A stretch of 64,000 nt of DNA, taken from Flavobacterium bizetiae. GTDB lineage: Bacteria > Bacteroidota > Bacteroidia > Flavobacteriales > Flavobacteriaceae. The stretch is from NCBI RefSeq assembly GCF_902804475.1, contig NZ_CADCSU010000040.1, positions 38,328 to 102,327 of the forward strand, in the 5' to 3' direction. The notes under the pieces are model-generated. The model was not told the origin of the DNA, made no database searches, and worked only from the letters and a program-made list of their open reading frames with translations. Below are positions 33,131-42,560 of the stretch, piece after piece. The first letter of the stretch is position 1. Every line of letters starts with the position of its first letter. The translations under genes and the position numbers were made by a program.

Positions 33131-34570
33131 ATGATCAAAAAATTATTCTTTGCCTCGCTATTTTTAAATAGTTTACTTTCTTTTTCGCAAGATATTGTAA
33201 GTTCTACTTCTGTTGAATTAAAAAAGAATCGTGACATTTTTCAGGTTGTAAATACTGAAAAAAAGGATGTTACTTTATTTGTTAGTGACAAAATAAAAGT
33301 AAAAGCCATTCATCTTAACGAAAACATGCAAATTGTTGATAGTATTTCTACCGAAAGACCAAATACTAAGACTTATGATAATATGATTGGTTATAATATC
33401 AGCAATAACAATACTAGATTATTCTGGTCGTCTGATAATTATCAGGACATTTATACGCAATTGTTTGATTTTAATACGCGTAAAGTCGAAACAAAACAAT
33501 ATTCTCTTGTATTAAAAGAAGAGAAAATTCTACAAAAATTCAGCGAAAATGAGAATTTCTATATTTTAACTTTTATCAGGAAAAGCAATAATTTGAAACT
33601 TCATATTTTTGACAAAGACGGAAACTATAATGCAAAAACAATTTCGCTTGAAGGATTTCACTTTGTAAAACGCACTTATGCAAAAACAGATTTAGATGGA
33701 GTATTAAGTGAAAATTTACTTCCTTTTGAACTTCCATATACACTAAAGTATATTACTCCTGAAAACCCAACTTCATTAACCGATGGAGCCAAAAAGAGAA
33801 AATGTTACTTTAATAAAAACCAAATTATCATAACTCTGGATACTAATGTTGACTTTACTCAGGTTTTTACTATTGATCTAAACACGTTTACTGCTACAGA
33901 AAAAATGATAAAACAACGTTTTATACCAGGAGATCGTACATCTTTAAATTCTAACTCTTTCTATTTTGAGAATAAACTATATCAGATAAAAACTTCATCA
34001 GATCTTTTATATTTTAACATAAAAGATTTGGATGACAATATCTTAAAAGAACATTTTGCTAATATTACCAAACCAATCGAATTCAAGAATTCTGAAATAT
34101 ATCAGGAAGGTGGAGATTTCTTTGGAGGAAAAAGAACCTTAGAAACCTCAGCGCAGTTTATTAGAAAAGTAAACAATTTAAATACAGGTCTTTCTTGCTA
34201 TCATATTGGCGAAAATACTCTAATTACTTTTGGAGGTGTTTCTTCAACTCAGCAATCAGGCGGACAAGCGGCTTTAGGACAATTTGGCTTCATTGGAGCT
34301 TTGATTTCAGCAGCAGTATACAATCCAACAATGGAAAACTTCAACTCCTATACTAATAGAAAAGTTGTGAAAATTGAAGGTTTATTTGACAAAGAGGGAA
34401 ATAATATAAAAGGCGAATTACAACCTTTGGCATTTGATAAAATAAGAACGTTTTTTGACAAGAATACTGATGTTTCATCACAAACCTTATTTAAGATTAG
34501 TAATTTTTATTATTTGGGTTATTATGATAATAAAACCAAAGAATATATCATTAGAAAATTTGCTGATTAA
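33131..34570 (+). CDS. exported hypothetical protein, paralogue of 41024-42466
   Basis: This 479-residue protein has a signal peptide (MIKKLFFASLFLNSLLSFSQ). It has a beta-rich body of repeated four-strand-like units (LYQIKTSSDLLYFNIKDL; TGLSCYHIGENTLITFGG) that suggests a propeller. It ends in FYYLGYYDNKTKEYIIRKFA, nearly the same ending as its paralogue (FYILGYYDITAKQYIMRKFT). Both lack a T9SS sorting tail. Function is unknown; it is probably outer-membrane or periplasmic. A good terminator follows at 34577. Confidence 0.72.
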   Translation: MIKKLFFASLFLNSLLSFSQDIVSSTSVELKKNRDIFQVVNTEKKDVTLFVSDKIKVKAIHLNENMQIVDSISTERPNTKTYDNMIGYNISNNNTRLFWSSDNYQDIYTQLFDFNTRKVETKQYSLVLKEEKILQKFSENENFYILTFIRKSNNLKLHIFDKDGNYNAKTISLEGFHFVKRTYAKTDLDGVLSENLLPFELPYTLKYITPENPTSLTDGAKKRKCYFNKNQIIITLDTNVDFTQVFTIDLNTFTATEKMIKQRFIPGDRTSLNSNSFYFENKLYQIKTSSDLLYFNIKDLDDNILKEHFANITKPIEFKNSEIYQEGGDFFGGKRTLETSAQFIRKVNNLNTGLSCYHIGENTLITFGGVSSTQQSGGQAALGQFGFIGALISAAVYNPTMENFNSYTNRKVVKIEGLFDKEGNNIKGELQPLAFDKIRTFFDKNTDVSSQTLFKISNFYYLGYYDNKTKEYIIRKFAD

Positions 34571-34576
34571 AATCTT

Positions 34577-34616
34577 AAATTCCCGAGTTACCCCAATGGA
34601 AACTCGGGAATTTTTT
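34577..34616 (+). terminator. intrinsic terminator
   Basis: AAATTCCCGAGTT, 11-nt loop, AACTCGGGAATTTTTT. Confidence 0.85.
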
Positions 34617-34802
34617 ATCGAATATAAAGCAAAGATTATAATTCTCTGCTCAACAACATAATTCCGCCTTTTATGATAGTCATAAACTGGCACGACTCTT
34701 TATTTATTTAGACACTACAAGAACATCAATTTTAATTCAAATTAGTTTTCTTTCATAAAAAGTAAGATATTAGCGCCTAAAGTTATTCGAAAAATCGAAA
34801 TT

Positions 34803-35372
34803 ATGGAGCTATTAGATAGTTTACCCACGTTACTTAAATCTTTTTGGTATATCGCTATTCCAACAAGTATCATTTTTATTATTCAAACCATTATTACCTT
34901 TTCGGGGCTTGATGTCGCTGATGGTTTCGACACTGATTTTCATGGTGATATGCACGACGGAGGTTCAGACTTTCAGCTTTTTTCATTACGAAATCTGATC
35001 AATTTTTTGTTAGGTTTTAGCTGGACAGGAATTTCTTTTTATACCACAATTGGCGATCAGCCTATATTGCTTATCGTTGCTTCCTTTATCGTTGGGGCTT
35101 TGTTTGTGGTTTTATTTTTTCTGGTCATCAAACAAGTACAAAAATTAGCCGAAGACAATTCGTTTAAAATCACCAATACCTTAAATAAAACTGCCGAAGT
35201 TTATTTGACCATTCCCGAAAACAAAAAAGGAAAAGGCAAAATTATGATTAGTGTAAACGGTGCATTTCACGAATTAGAAGCCATGACCGAAAATGAAAGA
35301 ATCCCTTCAGGAGCAGTAGTTAAGGTGATAAAAATAGAAAATAATAATATTTTAATAGTAGAATCCATTTAA
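34803..35372 (+). CDS. NfeD-like membrane protein
   Basis: This is a 189-residue protein with an N-terminal helix (FWYIAIPTSIIFIIQTIITF), a His/Asp-rich loop (TDFHGDMHDGGSDFQLFS), two more helices around 60-110, and a C-terminal OB-like NfeD domain (TLNKTAEVYLTIPENKKGKG, VKVIKIENNNILIVESI). It is the usual partner of flotillin, which it precedes by 11 nt. NfeD-flotillin pairs organise membrane microdomains. The family is assigned by context and domain shape. Confidence 0.82.
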   Translation: MELLDSLPTLLKSFWYIAIPTSIIFIIQTIITFSGLDVADGFDTDFHGDMHDGGSDFQLFSLRNLINFLLGFSWTGISFYTTIGDQPILLIVASFIVGALFVVLFFLVIKQVQKLAEDNSFKITNTLNKTAEVYLTIPENKKGKGKIMISVNGAFHELEAMTENERIPSGAVVKVIKIENNNILIVESI

Positions 35373-35383
35373 CATAACCAAGC

Positions 35384-36901
35384 ATGAATCCAATTATTTT
35401 AATTGCAGTTGCGGCAATCGTTTTATTCGTAACAATTTCGGCATTAATATCAAGGTACAAACGTTGTCCTTCTGATAAAATCTTAGTCATTTACGGTCGT
35501 ACCGGTGGCACATCAGCAAAATGTGTGCACGGAGGTGGTGCTTTTATCTGGCCGGTAATTCAGGATTACGCTTTTTTAGATTTAAAACCGCTTTCGATCG
35601 AGGCTAACTTAACAAATGCATTAAGCCGCCAGAACATTAGAGTCGATGTTCCATGTCGATTTACGATCGCCATTTCTACAGAAACAGATAGTATGAACAC
35701 AGCTGCTGAAAGACTTTTAGGCTTATCATCAGAACAAATTCAGGAACTGGCAAAAGATATTTTATTTGGACAATTGCGTTTGGTTATTGCAACCATGACT
35801 ATTGAAGAAATCAATTCTGACCGTGACAAGTTTTTGGACAATATTTCGAAAAACGTTGATAGCGAGTTGAAGAAAATTGGTTTAAAACTAATCAACGTAA
35901 ACGTTACCGATATTAAAGATGAATCTGGTTATATCGAAGCTTTAGGAAAAGAAGCTGCTGCAAAAGCAATCAACGAAGCAAAAATTAGTGTTGCTGAGCA
36001 GGAAAAAATTGGAGAAACCGGAAAGGCTCTTGCTGACAGAGAAAAAGACACTCAAATTGCCGAAACGCACAGAGACAGAGACGTAAAAATTGCTATTACG
36101 CAAAAAGACAGAGAAATTAGTATTGCAACTGCTTCTAAAGATGAAACAATTGGAAAGGCAGAAGCTGCAAGAGATACAAGGGTAAAAACTTCTGAGGCGA
36201 ATGCGATTGCTATTCAGGGAGAAAATGAGGCAAAGATTGCGATTGCAAATTCTGAAGCTTTACGTAGAGAAAAAGAAGCAGAATCGTTGCGTATAGCAAT
36301 AACAGCAGAGAAAGTACAACAAGCAAAAGCATTAGAAGAATCGTATGTTGCTGAGCAAAAAGCCGAGTTAGCCCGTTCTGAAAGAGAACGTTCTACGCAA
36401 ATTGCCAACATCGTAATTCCTGCCGAAATTGCGAAACAAAGAGCCATCATTGAAGCTCAGGCCGCTGCCGAAACTATAAGAGAAAATGCAAAAGGAGAAG
36501 CTGATGCGATTTTTGCAAAAATGGAAGCAGAAGCAAAAGGTCTTCTTGAAATATTAACAAAACAAGCCGAAGGTTATAAAGAAGTTGTGGCTGCGGCTGG
36601 TGGCGACCCAAGTAAAGCTTTCCAATTATTATTATTAGAAAAACTTCCTGAATTGGTTAAAACTCAGGTTGAAGCTGTTAAAAACATCAAAATTGATAAA
36701 ATTACAGTTTGGGATTCTGGTAATGGTCAGGGCGATAACGGGAATTCATCGACAGCAAACTTTGTTTCAGGAATGATGAAAACGGTTCCCCCATTGAATG
36801 ATTTATTCAATATGGCCGGTCTTAATTTACCGTCTTATTTAAAAGGAGAAGATGCTCCGGAAGTTCCTCCAACAATTGAAGTAGTAGAAAAAGAAGAATA
36901 A
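35384..36901 (+). CDS. flotillin (SPFH domain protein)
   Basis: This is a 505-residue flotillin with an N-terminal membrane helix (ILIAVAAIVLFVTISALIS). An SPFH domain follows at about 25-200 (CVHGGGAFIWPVIQDYAFLD, LINVNVTDIKDESGYIEALG). A long Ala/Glu/Lys coiled coil spans about 200-400 (AEAARDTRVKTSEANAIAIQ) and the tail is Pro/Glu rich. Flotillins oligomerise at the inner membrane and shape domains of altered fluidity. It follows the NfeD gene 11 nt downstream, the classic two-gene unit. A hairpin terminator at 36928 closes it. Confidence 0.92.
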   Translation: MNPIILIAVAAIVLFVTISALISRYKRCPSDKILVIYGRTGGTSAKCVHGGGAFIWPVIQDYAFLDLKPLSIEANLTNALSRQNIRVDVPCRFTIAISTETDSMNTAAERLLGLSSEQIQELAKDILFGQLRLVIATMTIEEINSDRDKFLDNISKNVDSELKKIGLKLINVNVTDIKDESGYIEALGKEAAAKAINEAKISVAEQEKIGETGKALADREKDTQIAETHRDRDVKIAITQKDREISIATASKDETIGKAEAARDTRVKTSEANAIAIQGENEAKIAIANSEALRREKEAESLRIAITAEKVQQAKALEESYVAEQKAELARSERERSTQIANIVIPAEIAKQRAIIEAQAAAETIRENAKGEADAIFAKMEAEAKGLLEILTKQAEGYKEVVAAAGGDPSKAFQLLLLEKLPELVKTQVEAVKNIKIDKITVWDSGNGQGDNGNSSTANFVSGMMKTVPPLNDLFNMAGLNLPSYLKGEDAPEVPPTIEVVEKEE

Positions 36902-36927
36902 CAATCTGCTTATTTTGTATATTATAT

Positions 36928-36957
36928 AAATTGCGTGAACTTTGCTTCACGCAATTT
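36928..36957 (+). terminator. terminator-like hairpin
   Basis: AAATTGCGTGAA, short loop, TTCACGCAATTTT. The T run is short. Confidence 0.65.
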
Positions 36958-36981
36958 TGCTTTAAAAAAGAATTAAAATAC

Positions 36982-37006
36982 ACTTACGAGATTTACCTCA
37001 GTAAGT
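36982..37006 (+). promoter_or_regulatory. leader hairpin before DMT transporter
   Basis: ACTTACGAG pairs with CTCAGTAAGT (one bulged A) around an ATTTAC loop, ending 15 nt before the start codon. It may influence translation. Confidence 0.35.
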
Positions 37007-37021
37007 TCGAAACGCATTAAA

Positions 37022-37909
37022 ATGAAAATTACCAAACCAAGATTAGCCTTAATCTGCGGAATACTTTGTATTTCGATTTTCCCAATATTGGTTAAACTCA
37101 AACTAACGTCGGGATTGATCTCCGCTTTTTATCGCATGGCTATTGCTCTGGCTCTACTTTTGCCTTATGTGCTTATTACCGGAAACTTCAAACTCCCAAA
37201 GACTAAATACGTCTTGTTGGCGGCCCTTTGTGGTCTTTTATTTGCTTCTGATGTAACGGTTTGGAATATTGCTATTCAGGATTCAAGTGCCACTCAGGCT
37301 TCTTTACTAACCAATCTGTCTCCAGTTTGGGTAGGGATTGGTTCTTTTTTCTTTTTGAAATCAAAACCAACCACTAATTTCTGGATTGGCACGGTAGTTT
37401 CCTTATTCGGAATGATCACTTTAGTTGGTTTTAGCTTTTTTCTGGAACTAGACTTTAATCAGGCTTTTTTGTTTGCCGTTTTATCGGGAATCCTCTATTC
37501 GATTTATCTTCTGGTGAGTAAAAATGTACTTTCTCATGTTGATGTTTTATCGTTTATGACTATTAATCTAATCGCCTCAAGTATTTATTTAGGAATTCTT
37601 TGTTACGCATTAGACGAACCTTTTACCGGATTCTCAGATACGGGTTGGTTTGTATTAGTTCTTCAGGCGGTAATGTGTCAGTTGTGTGCCTGGCTTTCGA
37701 TTAGTTATGCCACACAACATATGCGCGCTACAAGAGTTTCGTTAAGTTTATTGAGTCAGGCAGTAATTACATCCATATTAGCTTGGTTGTTTTTAGAAGA
37801 ACAAATAACTTTACAAATGGTTTTTGGCGGAATCATTTTGCTATTCGGAATCAGGATTACGTTTTATGATAAGACAATCTCTTTGAAGAAACTGTTTAAT
37901 AAGGGATAA
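37022..37909 (+). CDS. DMT-family (EamA) transporter
   Basis: This is a 295-residue protein with about ten transmembrane helices in two EamA halves. The second begins near LFAVLSGILYSIYLLVSKNV. Signature phrases include AFYRMAIALALLLPYVLITG and LSLLSQAVITSILAWLFLEE, the latter the typical end of the EamA repeat. It is a drug/metabolite exporter family member; the substrate is unknown. It stands alone, with a small hairpin in the leader. Confidence 0.9.
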   Translation: MKITKPRLALICGILCISIFPILVKLKLTSGLISAFYRMAIALALLLPYVLITGNFKLPKTKYVLLAALCGLLFASDVTVWNIAIQDSSATQASLLTNLSPVWVGIGSFFFLKSKPTTNFWIGTVVSLFGMITLVGFSFFLELDFNQAFLFAVLSGILYSIYLLVSKNVLSHVDVLSFMTINLIASSIYLGILCYALDEPFTGFSDTGWFVLVLQAVMCQLCAWLSISYATQHMRATRVSLSLLSQAVITSILAWLFLEEQITLQMVFGGIILLFGIRITFYDKTISLKKLFNKG

Positions 37910-37934
37910 GGTTGAAAAATGGCACGCGGATGAA

Positions 37935-38205
37935 GCGGGTTTAAACAGATTAACGCAGATTTATTTTTAATCATTCTAATCCCTTAATCTGTGGCAAAAA
38001 AATTAGTGCTAATTCGTGAAATTCGTGGCAAAAAAGCTCCACTTAGATTGGGCAGATTGAGCAGATTTTTTTAAAATCATTATAATCCTTTAATCTGTGG
38101 CAAAAAAATTAATGCCAATTCGTGAAATTAGTGGCGAAAAGCTCCACGCAGATTCTGCAGATCATAAAATCATTTAATTTGTGGTAAAAGAACCTGAAAC
38201 AAAAA
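37935..38205. repeat. direct tandem repeat, period about 105 bp (2.5 units)
   Basis: Unit 1 ends at GCTCCAC 38036-38042 and unit 2 at GCTCCAC 38141-38147, with a third, partial unit after. Each unit carries AATCTGTGGCAAAAAAATTA and AATTCGTGAAATT. Related CGTGAAATTCGT words occur at 53420-53629. The gap 37910-38228 has no gene. Confidence 0.75.
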
Positions 38206-38228
38206 AAAACTTGAAACAAAAAAAACAC

Positions 38229-38936
38229 ATGCTACATAAAAACAAAATACCCAATTTAAAAGTAATCGCATTTGATGCTGATGATACTTTGTTTGTCAAC
38301 GAACCTTACTTTGAGGAAACAGAACATAAATTTTGTGCTTTGATGGAAGATTATCTTTCGCATCAGGGAATTTCGCAGGAATTATTTAAAATCGAAATTG
38401 CCAATTTACCTTTATACGGTTACGGAATCAAAGGTTATATACTTTCGATGATTGAAGCTGCGATGAATATTTCGAACAATACAATTCCGATTGAGGCGAT
38501 CGCAAAAATCATTCAGTACGGAAAAGAATTACTTGAAAAACCAATCGAACTTCTGGATGGAGTCGAAGAAACTTTACAAGCTTTACACGGAAAATACAAA
38601 TTGGTTGTTGCTACAAAAGGCGATCTAAAAGACCAACACAGCAAATTACATCGTTCTGGTCTAGGACATTATTTTCATCATATCGAAGTAATGTCAGACA
38701 AACAAGAAATTGATTATGAAAAACTATTAGGCCGTTTAGACATTCAGGCACACGAATTTCTAATGATCGGAAATTCATTAAAATCTGATGTTTTACCGGT
38801 TTTAGGTCTTGGAGGATATGCCGTTCATATTCCGTTTCATACCACTTGGGAACACGAAAAAATTAGTCATAAAGTAGAACACGAACATTTTAGTTCGTTC
38901 GAAAAAATTACTGAAGTACTTCAGAACTTATCATAA
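38229..38936 (+). CDS. HAD-family hydrolase
   Basis: This is a 235-residue HAD hydrolase starting at the ATG 38229; an upstream GTG extends into the tandem repeat and is rejected. The motifs are: I FDADDTLF (nucleophile Asp16, Asp18), II VVATKGD, III Lys in DYEKLLGR and IV LMIGNSLKSDV. A helical cap lies between motifs I and II. It is a phosphatase-type enzyme of unknown substrate. Its stop overlaps the start of the CAT-like gene by 1 nt (TAATG), so they are coupled. Confidence 0.88.
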   Translation: MLHKNKIPNLKVIAFDADDTLFVNEPYFEETEHKFCALMEDYLSHQGISQELFKIEIANLPLYGYGIKGYILSMIEAAMNISNNTIPIEAIAKIIQYGKELLEKPIELLDGVEETLQALHGKYKLVVATKGDLKDQHSKLHRSGLGHYFHHIEVMSDKQEIDYEKLLGRLDIQAHEFLMIGNSLKSDVLPVLGLGGYAVHIPFHTTWEHEKISHKVEHEHFSSFEKITEVLQNLS

Positions 38937-39571
38937 TGAAAACACTATTAGATTTAGAAAACTGGAACAGAAAAGAACATTTCCAGCATTTCAGACAAAT
39001 GGAAGAGCCTTTTTTTGGCGCAACTGTAGAAATTGATTGTACCAAAGCCTATCAAACTGCCAAAAGCCTTAAAGCTTCTTTCTTCATTTATTATTTACAC
39101 AAAACATTGGTTGCCGTAAACTCAATCGAGAATTTTAAATATCGAATTGCCGATGACCAGATTTATATTAACGATCGTGTTGATGCATCAGCAACAATTG
39201 GACGCGAAGACGGTACTTTCGGTTTTTCATTAATCGAATATAATCCGGACTTTAAAATATTCGAACAAAATGCTTTAGCAGAAATCGAACGCATTCAAAA
39301 CACAACCGGATTATTTACAAGATCATTTGATGATGATAATCTGATCCATTTCTCGGCAATTCCGTGGTTGAATTTTACGTCACTTTCGCATGCACGCAGT
39401 TACACGTTTCCAGATAGTTGTCCTAAAATTTCCTTTGGAAAAATGATTACTTCAGAAACCGGAAAAAGAACTATTGCCATGTCAGTTCATGTTCATCATG
39501 CTTTGATGGATGGTTTGCATATGGGCCAATTTGTTGACTGTTTTCAGGGGTTAATGAATAATGACAAGTAA
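38936..39571 (+). CDS. chloramphenicol acetyltransferase-family protein
   Basis: This 211-residue protein has the CAT fold. The catalytic motif is VHHALMDGLHMGQF (His of HHxxxDG). SAIPWLNFTSLSHARSYTFP matches the region that holds the active-site Ser in CAT enzymes. The length is that of type A CATs. In this coupled HAD context it is more likely a housekeeping acetyltransferase than a resistance gene; resistance is not proven. Start overlaps the HAD stop by 1 nt. Confidence 0.85.
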   Translation: MKTLLDLENWNRKEHFQHFRQMEEPFFGATVEIDCTKAYQTAKSLKASFFIYYLHKTLVAVNSIENFKYRIADDQIYINDRVDASATIGREDGTFGFSLIEYNPDFKIFEQNALAEIERIQNTTGLFTRSFDDDNLIHFSAIPWLNFTSLSHARSYTFPDSCPKISFGKMITSETGKRTIAMSVHVHHALMDGLHMGQFVDCFQGLMNNDK

Positions 39572-39667
39572 TATTTAACCTTATTCTGTTGTTATAAAAA
39601 CTTATATTGGAAAGTAATTCTTACAATAAATTGTTTGTTTGGGGAAAATTTAAAATCTCAAATAATA

Positions 39668-40795
39668 ATGAAAAAAATTGTAATTATTCTAGCGTTTTCG
39701 CTAGGTTTCACTAGCCTACACGCACAAACTGAAAATACCTCAAATGACTATAATAAATGGTCGATTGAATTAGGCGGAGGAGTAAATAAACCTCAACGTC
39801 CTATGACATCTGGTTATTTTACAAGCACACCTAGTCCTTGGGTAGGTGATTTTGGAGTTCGTTATATGTTTAACAACAAATTTGGTTTGAAAGCTGATTT
39901 TGGTTACAACAGTTTTACAGCTAAAAATAACTCTATCGATTTTGATTCAAAATACTATAGAATCGATTTACAAGCTGTTGCTAATTTAGGCCGTATCATG
40001 AATTTCGAAACATGGACTAATACATTTGGTTTATTAGCACACGCTGGTTTTGGTGTGGCACAATTAGAAAACAAAGATTACCATGTAAAAGACAGAATGG
40101 GTAACTTTATTGCTGGTGTTACCGGACAAGTTAGATTATCTAACAGAGTGGCTTTAACTGGAGATTTCTCTACTATCTTAAATGCTGATCAAAACCTTAA
40201 TTTTGATGGTACTTATATTGGTGAAAACAGAGGTTTCTCAGGTTTACTTTTCAACGGTACTATTGGTGTGAATGTTTATTTAGGTAAAAACACTAAACAT
40301 GCTGACTGGACTGTACTTTCTGAAAATGTTGATCTTACAGCTTATGACAACAAACTTGCTGAACTTGAAGCTCAGATAAAAAACATTCCGTCAAAACAAG
40401 TTATCGTAGAAAAACCTGTTAACAACACGGTTGTTGAAAACAAAGATGTTATGAAAGAAATGATAAACGATAAATATTACAGCGTTTATTTTGATTTCAA
40501 CAAATCAACTCCAATCGAAAACTCTACTGCTGCAATTGATGTTGTTTTAACTTATTTAAGAAAAAACCCATCTGCATCTTTAGATATCATTGGTTATGCT
40601 GATCAAGTAGGAAGATCTGAGTACAATGAAAAATTATCAAATACAAGAGCAACTAACGTTAAAACTATATTTGAAAAAGCTGGAATCGCATCTTCAAGAT
40701 TAAATGTTGTTGCCGCTGGTGCTGACACATCAATCCAAAAAGATTCTGAAGAAGCAAGAAGATTGGCAAGAAGAGTTACTTTTAAAGTAAAATAA
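39668..40795 (+). CDS. OmpA-family outer-membrane protein
   Basis: This is a 375-residue protein from the ATG 39668 with signal MKKIVIILAFSLGFTSLHAQ. An eight-stranded-type beta-barrel region spans about 30-225 (WSIELGGGVNKPQ, LFNGTIGVNVYLGKNTK). A short linker then leads into an OmpA peptidoglycan-binding domain at about 265-375 (SVYFDFNKSTPIENSTAAID, LSNTRATNVKTIFEKAGI). It anchors the outer membrane to the wall and is probably abundant. A strong terminator follows at 40817. Confidence 0.93.
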   Translation: MKKIVIILAFSLGFTSLHAQTENTSNDYNKWSIELGGGVNKPQRPMTSGYFTSTPSPWVGDFGVRYMFNNKFGLKADFGYNSFTAKNNSIDFDSKYYRIDLQAVANLGRIMNFETWTNTFGLLAHAGFGVAQLENKDYHVKDRMGNFIAGVTGQVRLSNRVALTGDFSTILNADQNLNFDGTYIGENRGFSGLLFNGTIGVNVYLGKNTKHADWTVLSENVDLTAYDNKLAELEAQIKNIPSKQVIVEKPVNNTVVENKDVMKEMINDKYYSVYFDFNKSTPIENSTAAIDVVLTYLRKNPSASLDIIGYADQVGRSEYNEKLSNTRATNVKTIFEKAGIASSRLNVVAAGADTSIQKDSEEARRLARRVTFKVK

Positions 40796-40816
40796 TCTTT
40801 TACCACATAAAAAATC

Positions 40817-40851
40817 AAGTCCTAAAGAAAATATTCTTTAGGACTTTTTTT
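40817..40851 (+). terminator. intrinsic terminator
   Basis: AAGTCCTAAAGAA, 4-nt loop, TTCTTTAGGACTT followed by T run. Confidence 0.88.
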
Positions 40852-40989
40852 ATACCTTTAAGGAAGATATCATGCAAATATTATTGGTAAAAATAAGCTT
40901 CTGTAACAAATACAAATTGCGGCAAAATACTAAACCTTAAGCTGAACTATTTTTCATGAATTAAGCATTGAAATCTACAAATAAAGAGA

Positions 40990-40997
40990 TAAATTTG
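40990..40997 (+). promoter_or_regulatory. Bacteroidetes -7 promoter element for the 41024 gene
   Basis: TAAATTTG matches TAnnTTTG, 26 nt before the ATG at 41024. Confidence 0.45.
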
Positions 40998-41023
40998 GAA
41001 TGATTATTGTCGCTAAAAAACAC

Positions 41024-42466
41024 ATGAAAAAACTATTATTCTTCTTTCTGATACTCTACAAATCTTCACTATTAGGACAAACGGTATTGAACTCTTACCC
41101 ATTAAACCTAAAAAAATATGATGATAGCAATCAGATTTTAAATGTTGAAAATTCAATTACACATGATGTTTTTGTTTTTGCAACAAATACAGAAAACATT
41201 ACGATATTAAAATACAACACTGCTTTATTCTTAAAAGATGAATTCAGCATTCCGCGTACAGATCTTCAGGACAAATCAATAGTGGGATATAGTTTTAGCG
41301 AAGACGGAAACCCTACTTTGTATTGGGGAACAGAAGACCTGAAAACCATTTACGTAATCAAATATTACTTAGAAGGAAAAACGTATAAAGTTTTACGCTT
41401 TAATTTTCCTGTCTCTAGTCAAAGCATAATAACTACATTTCAGCAAAACAATTTATTTTATATTCTTTCTCAAGATGCTTCTCAACCTGCATTAGGAGTG
41501 TATGCTTTTAAAAACGGAATAGTTGAAGAAAAAATCTATGACTTTTCGCCGTTTACTTTCCAAAACAGAAAAACACAATTCTTAACTTTCAATCAGGTTT
41601 TGCGAGAAAATCCAATAGAGAAAATAGAATCAGACGAATACAGTACTTTGTCTAAGGCTTCAAAAAAGACCAAAGCATATATGTTAGACAACCATATTAT
41701 TCTAACATTAGATTATAATCCTAATAAAACACAAGTTTTTGATCTCAACCTTGAAAATCATGATCTAACGGAAAAGATTTTCCCTCAATCAGCTACCCAG
41801 GATCAAAGAAAATTAAGCAATTCCTTTTTTTACAAAGATAAAATCTATCAAATCAACACCACTCAGGATGAACTTTTGTTTGATGTAAAAGATTTTAATT
41901 CCGGTGAAACAATAAAAAGCTTTAAAGTATCTAAAAATGATACGATCCGTTTTAAAAGTTCGCCATTGCTAATGCAGAGAGACAATGAAAAACCGAAAGA
42001 ATTAAAGAAAACGAGTAAATTTCTACAACGTCTTTCTTACCTGGACGTAGGTTTATCTGTTTTTAAAAACAATCAAAACATTTTGGTTACTTTAGGAGGA
42101 AATCCGCGAATGGAACAAATGTATTATGCCATTAATGATCAAATGTACAGCTGGAATTACACACAAACTTTTCATTCAGAAAGTGTTTTCTTCGAAACTA
42201 CTTTAAACAATCAATACGATTTTACACTAATACAGCAGCAACCGCTTGCCATGGATAATATTAACTATTTTCTGGATCAAAATAAAAAAGCAACTTTGCC
42301 CAATGTATTAAAATTTAAAGATTTCTATATTTTAGGCTATTACGACATTACGGCCAAACAATATATTATGCGTAAATTTACAGATGGATTTATTCCTAAC
42401 GAACCCACAAATCCTATAATTGACAAGGCAACCTTTTCGAAATCTTTTCCGTTTGATAAACCTTAA
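41024..42466 (+). CDS. exported hypothetical protein, paralogue of 33131-34570
   Basis: This protein of about 480 residues starts at the ATG 41024 (MKKLLFFFLILYKSSLLGQ signal); an earlier ATG would add eight residues. Its body follows its paralogue closely. KKTKAYMLDNHIILTLDYN matches KKRKCYFNKNQIIITLDTN, IYQINTTQDELLFDVKDFN matches LYQIKTSSDLLYFNIKDLD, and TKFLQRL-type stretches, GLSVFKNNQNILVTLGG and FYILGYYDITAKQYIMRKF all have matches. It has an extra C-terminal tail of about 20 residues (TDGFIPNEPTNPIIDK...). Function is unknown. Confidence 0.72.
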   Translation: MKKLLFFFLILYKSSLLGQTVLNSYPLNLKKYDDSNQILNVENSITHDVFVFATNTENITILKYNTALFLKDEFSIPRTDLQDKSIVGYSFSEDGNPTLYWGTEDLKTIYVIKYYLEGKTYKVLRFNFPVSSQSIITTFQQNNLFYILSQDASQPALGVYAFKNGIVEEKIYDFSPFTFQNRKTQFLTFNQVLRENPIEKIESDEYSTLSKASKKTKAYMLDNHIILTLDYNPNKTQVFDLNLENHDLTEKIFPQSATQDQRKLSNSFFYKDKIYQINTTQDELLFDVKDFNSGETIKSFKVSKNDTIRFKSSPLLMQRDNEKPKELKKTSKFLQRLSYLDVGLSVFKNNQNILVTLGGNPRMEQMYYAINDQMYSWNYTQTFHSESVFFETTLNNQYDFTLIQQQPLAMDNINYFLDQNKKATLPNVLKFKDFYILGYYDITAKQYIMRKFTDGFIPNEPTNPIIDKATFSKSFPFDKP

Positions 42467-42560
42467 ATTATTGAAAATTAACGTAAATGTCATGTGTTTC
42501 AGGGTTTCAAAAAAACAGGAATAGATTATTTTTTTCTAACTTTACAAAAAAGTCATCATT

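Noticed and set aside
37935..38205. Could the tandem repeats be a CRISPR array?
   Set aside because: Units are about 105 bp, directly adjacent and diverged, with no short repeats separated by unique spacers and no cas genes nearby.
38936..39571. Chloramphenicol resistance determinant
   Set aside because: The fold and catalytic His are present, but chromosomal CAT-like proteins often have other roles. Resistance cannot be claimed from sequence.
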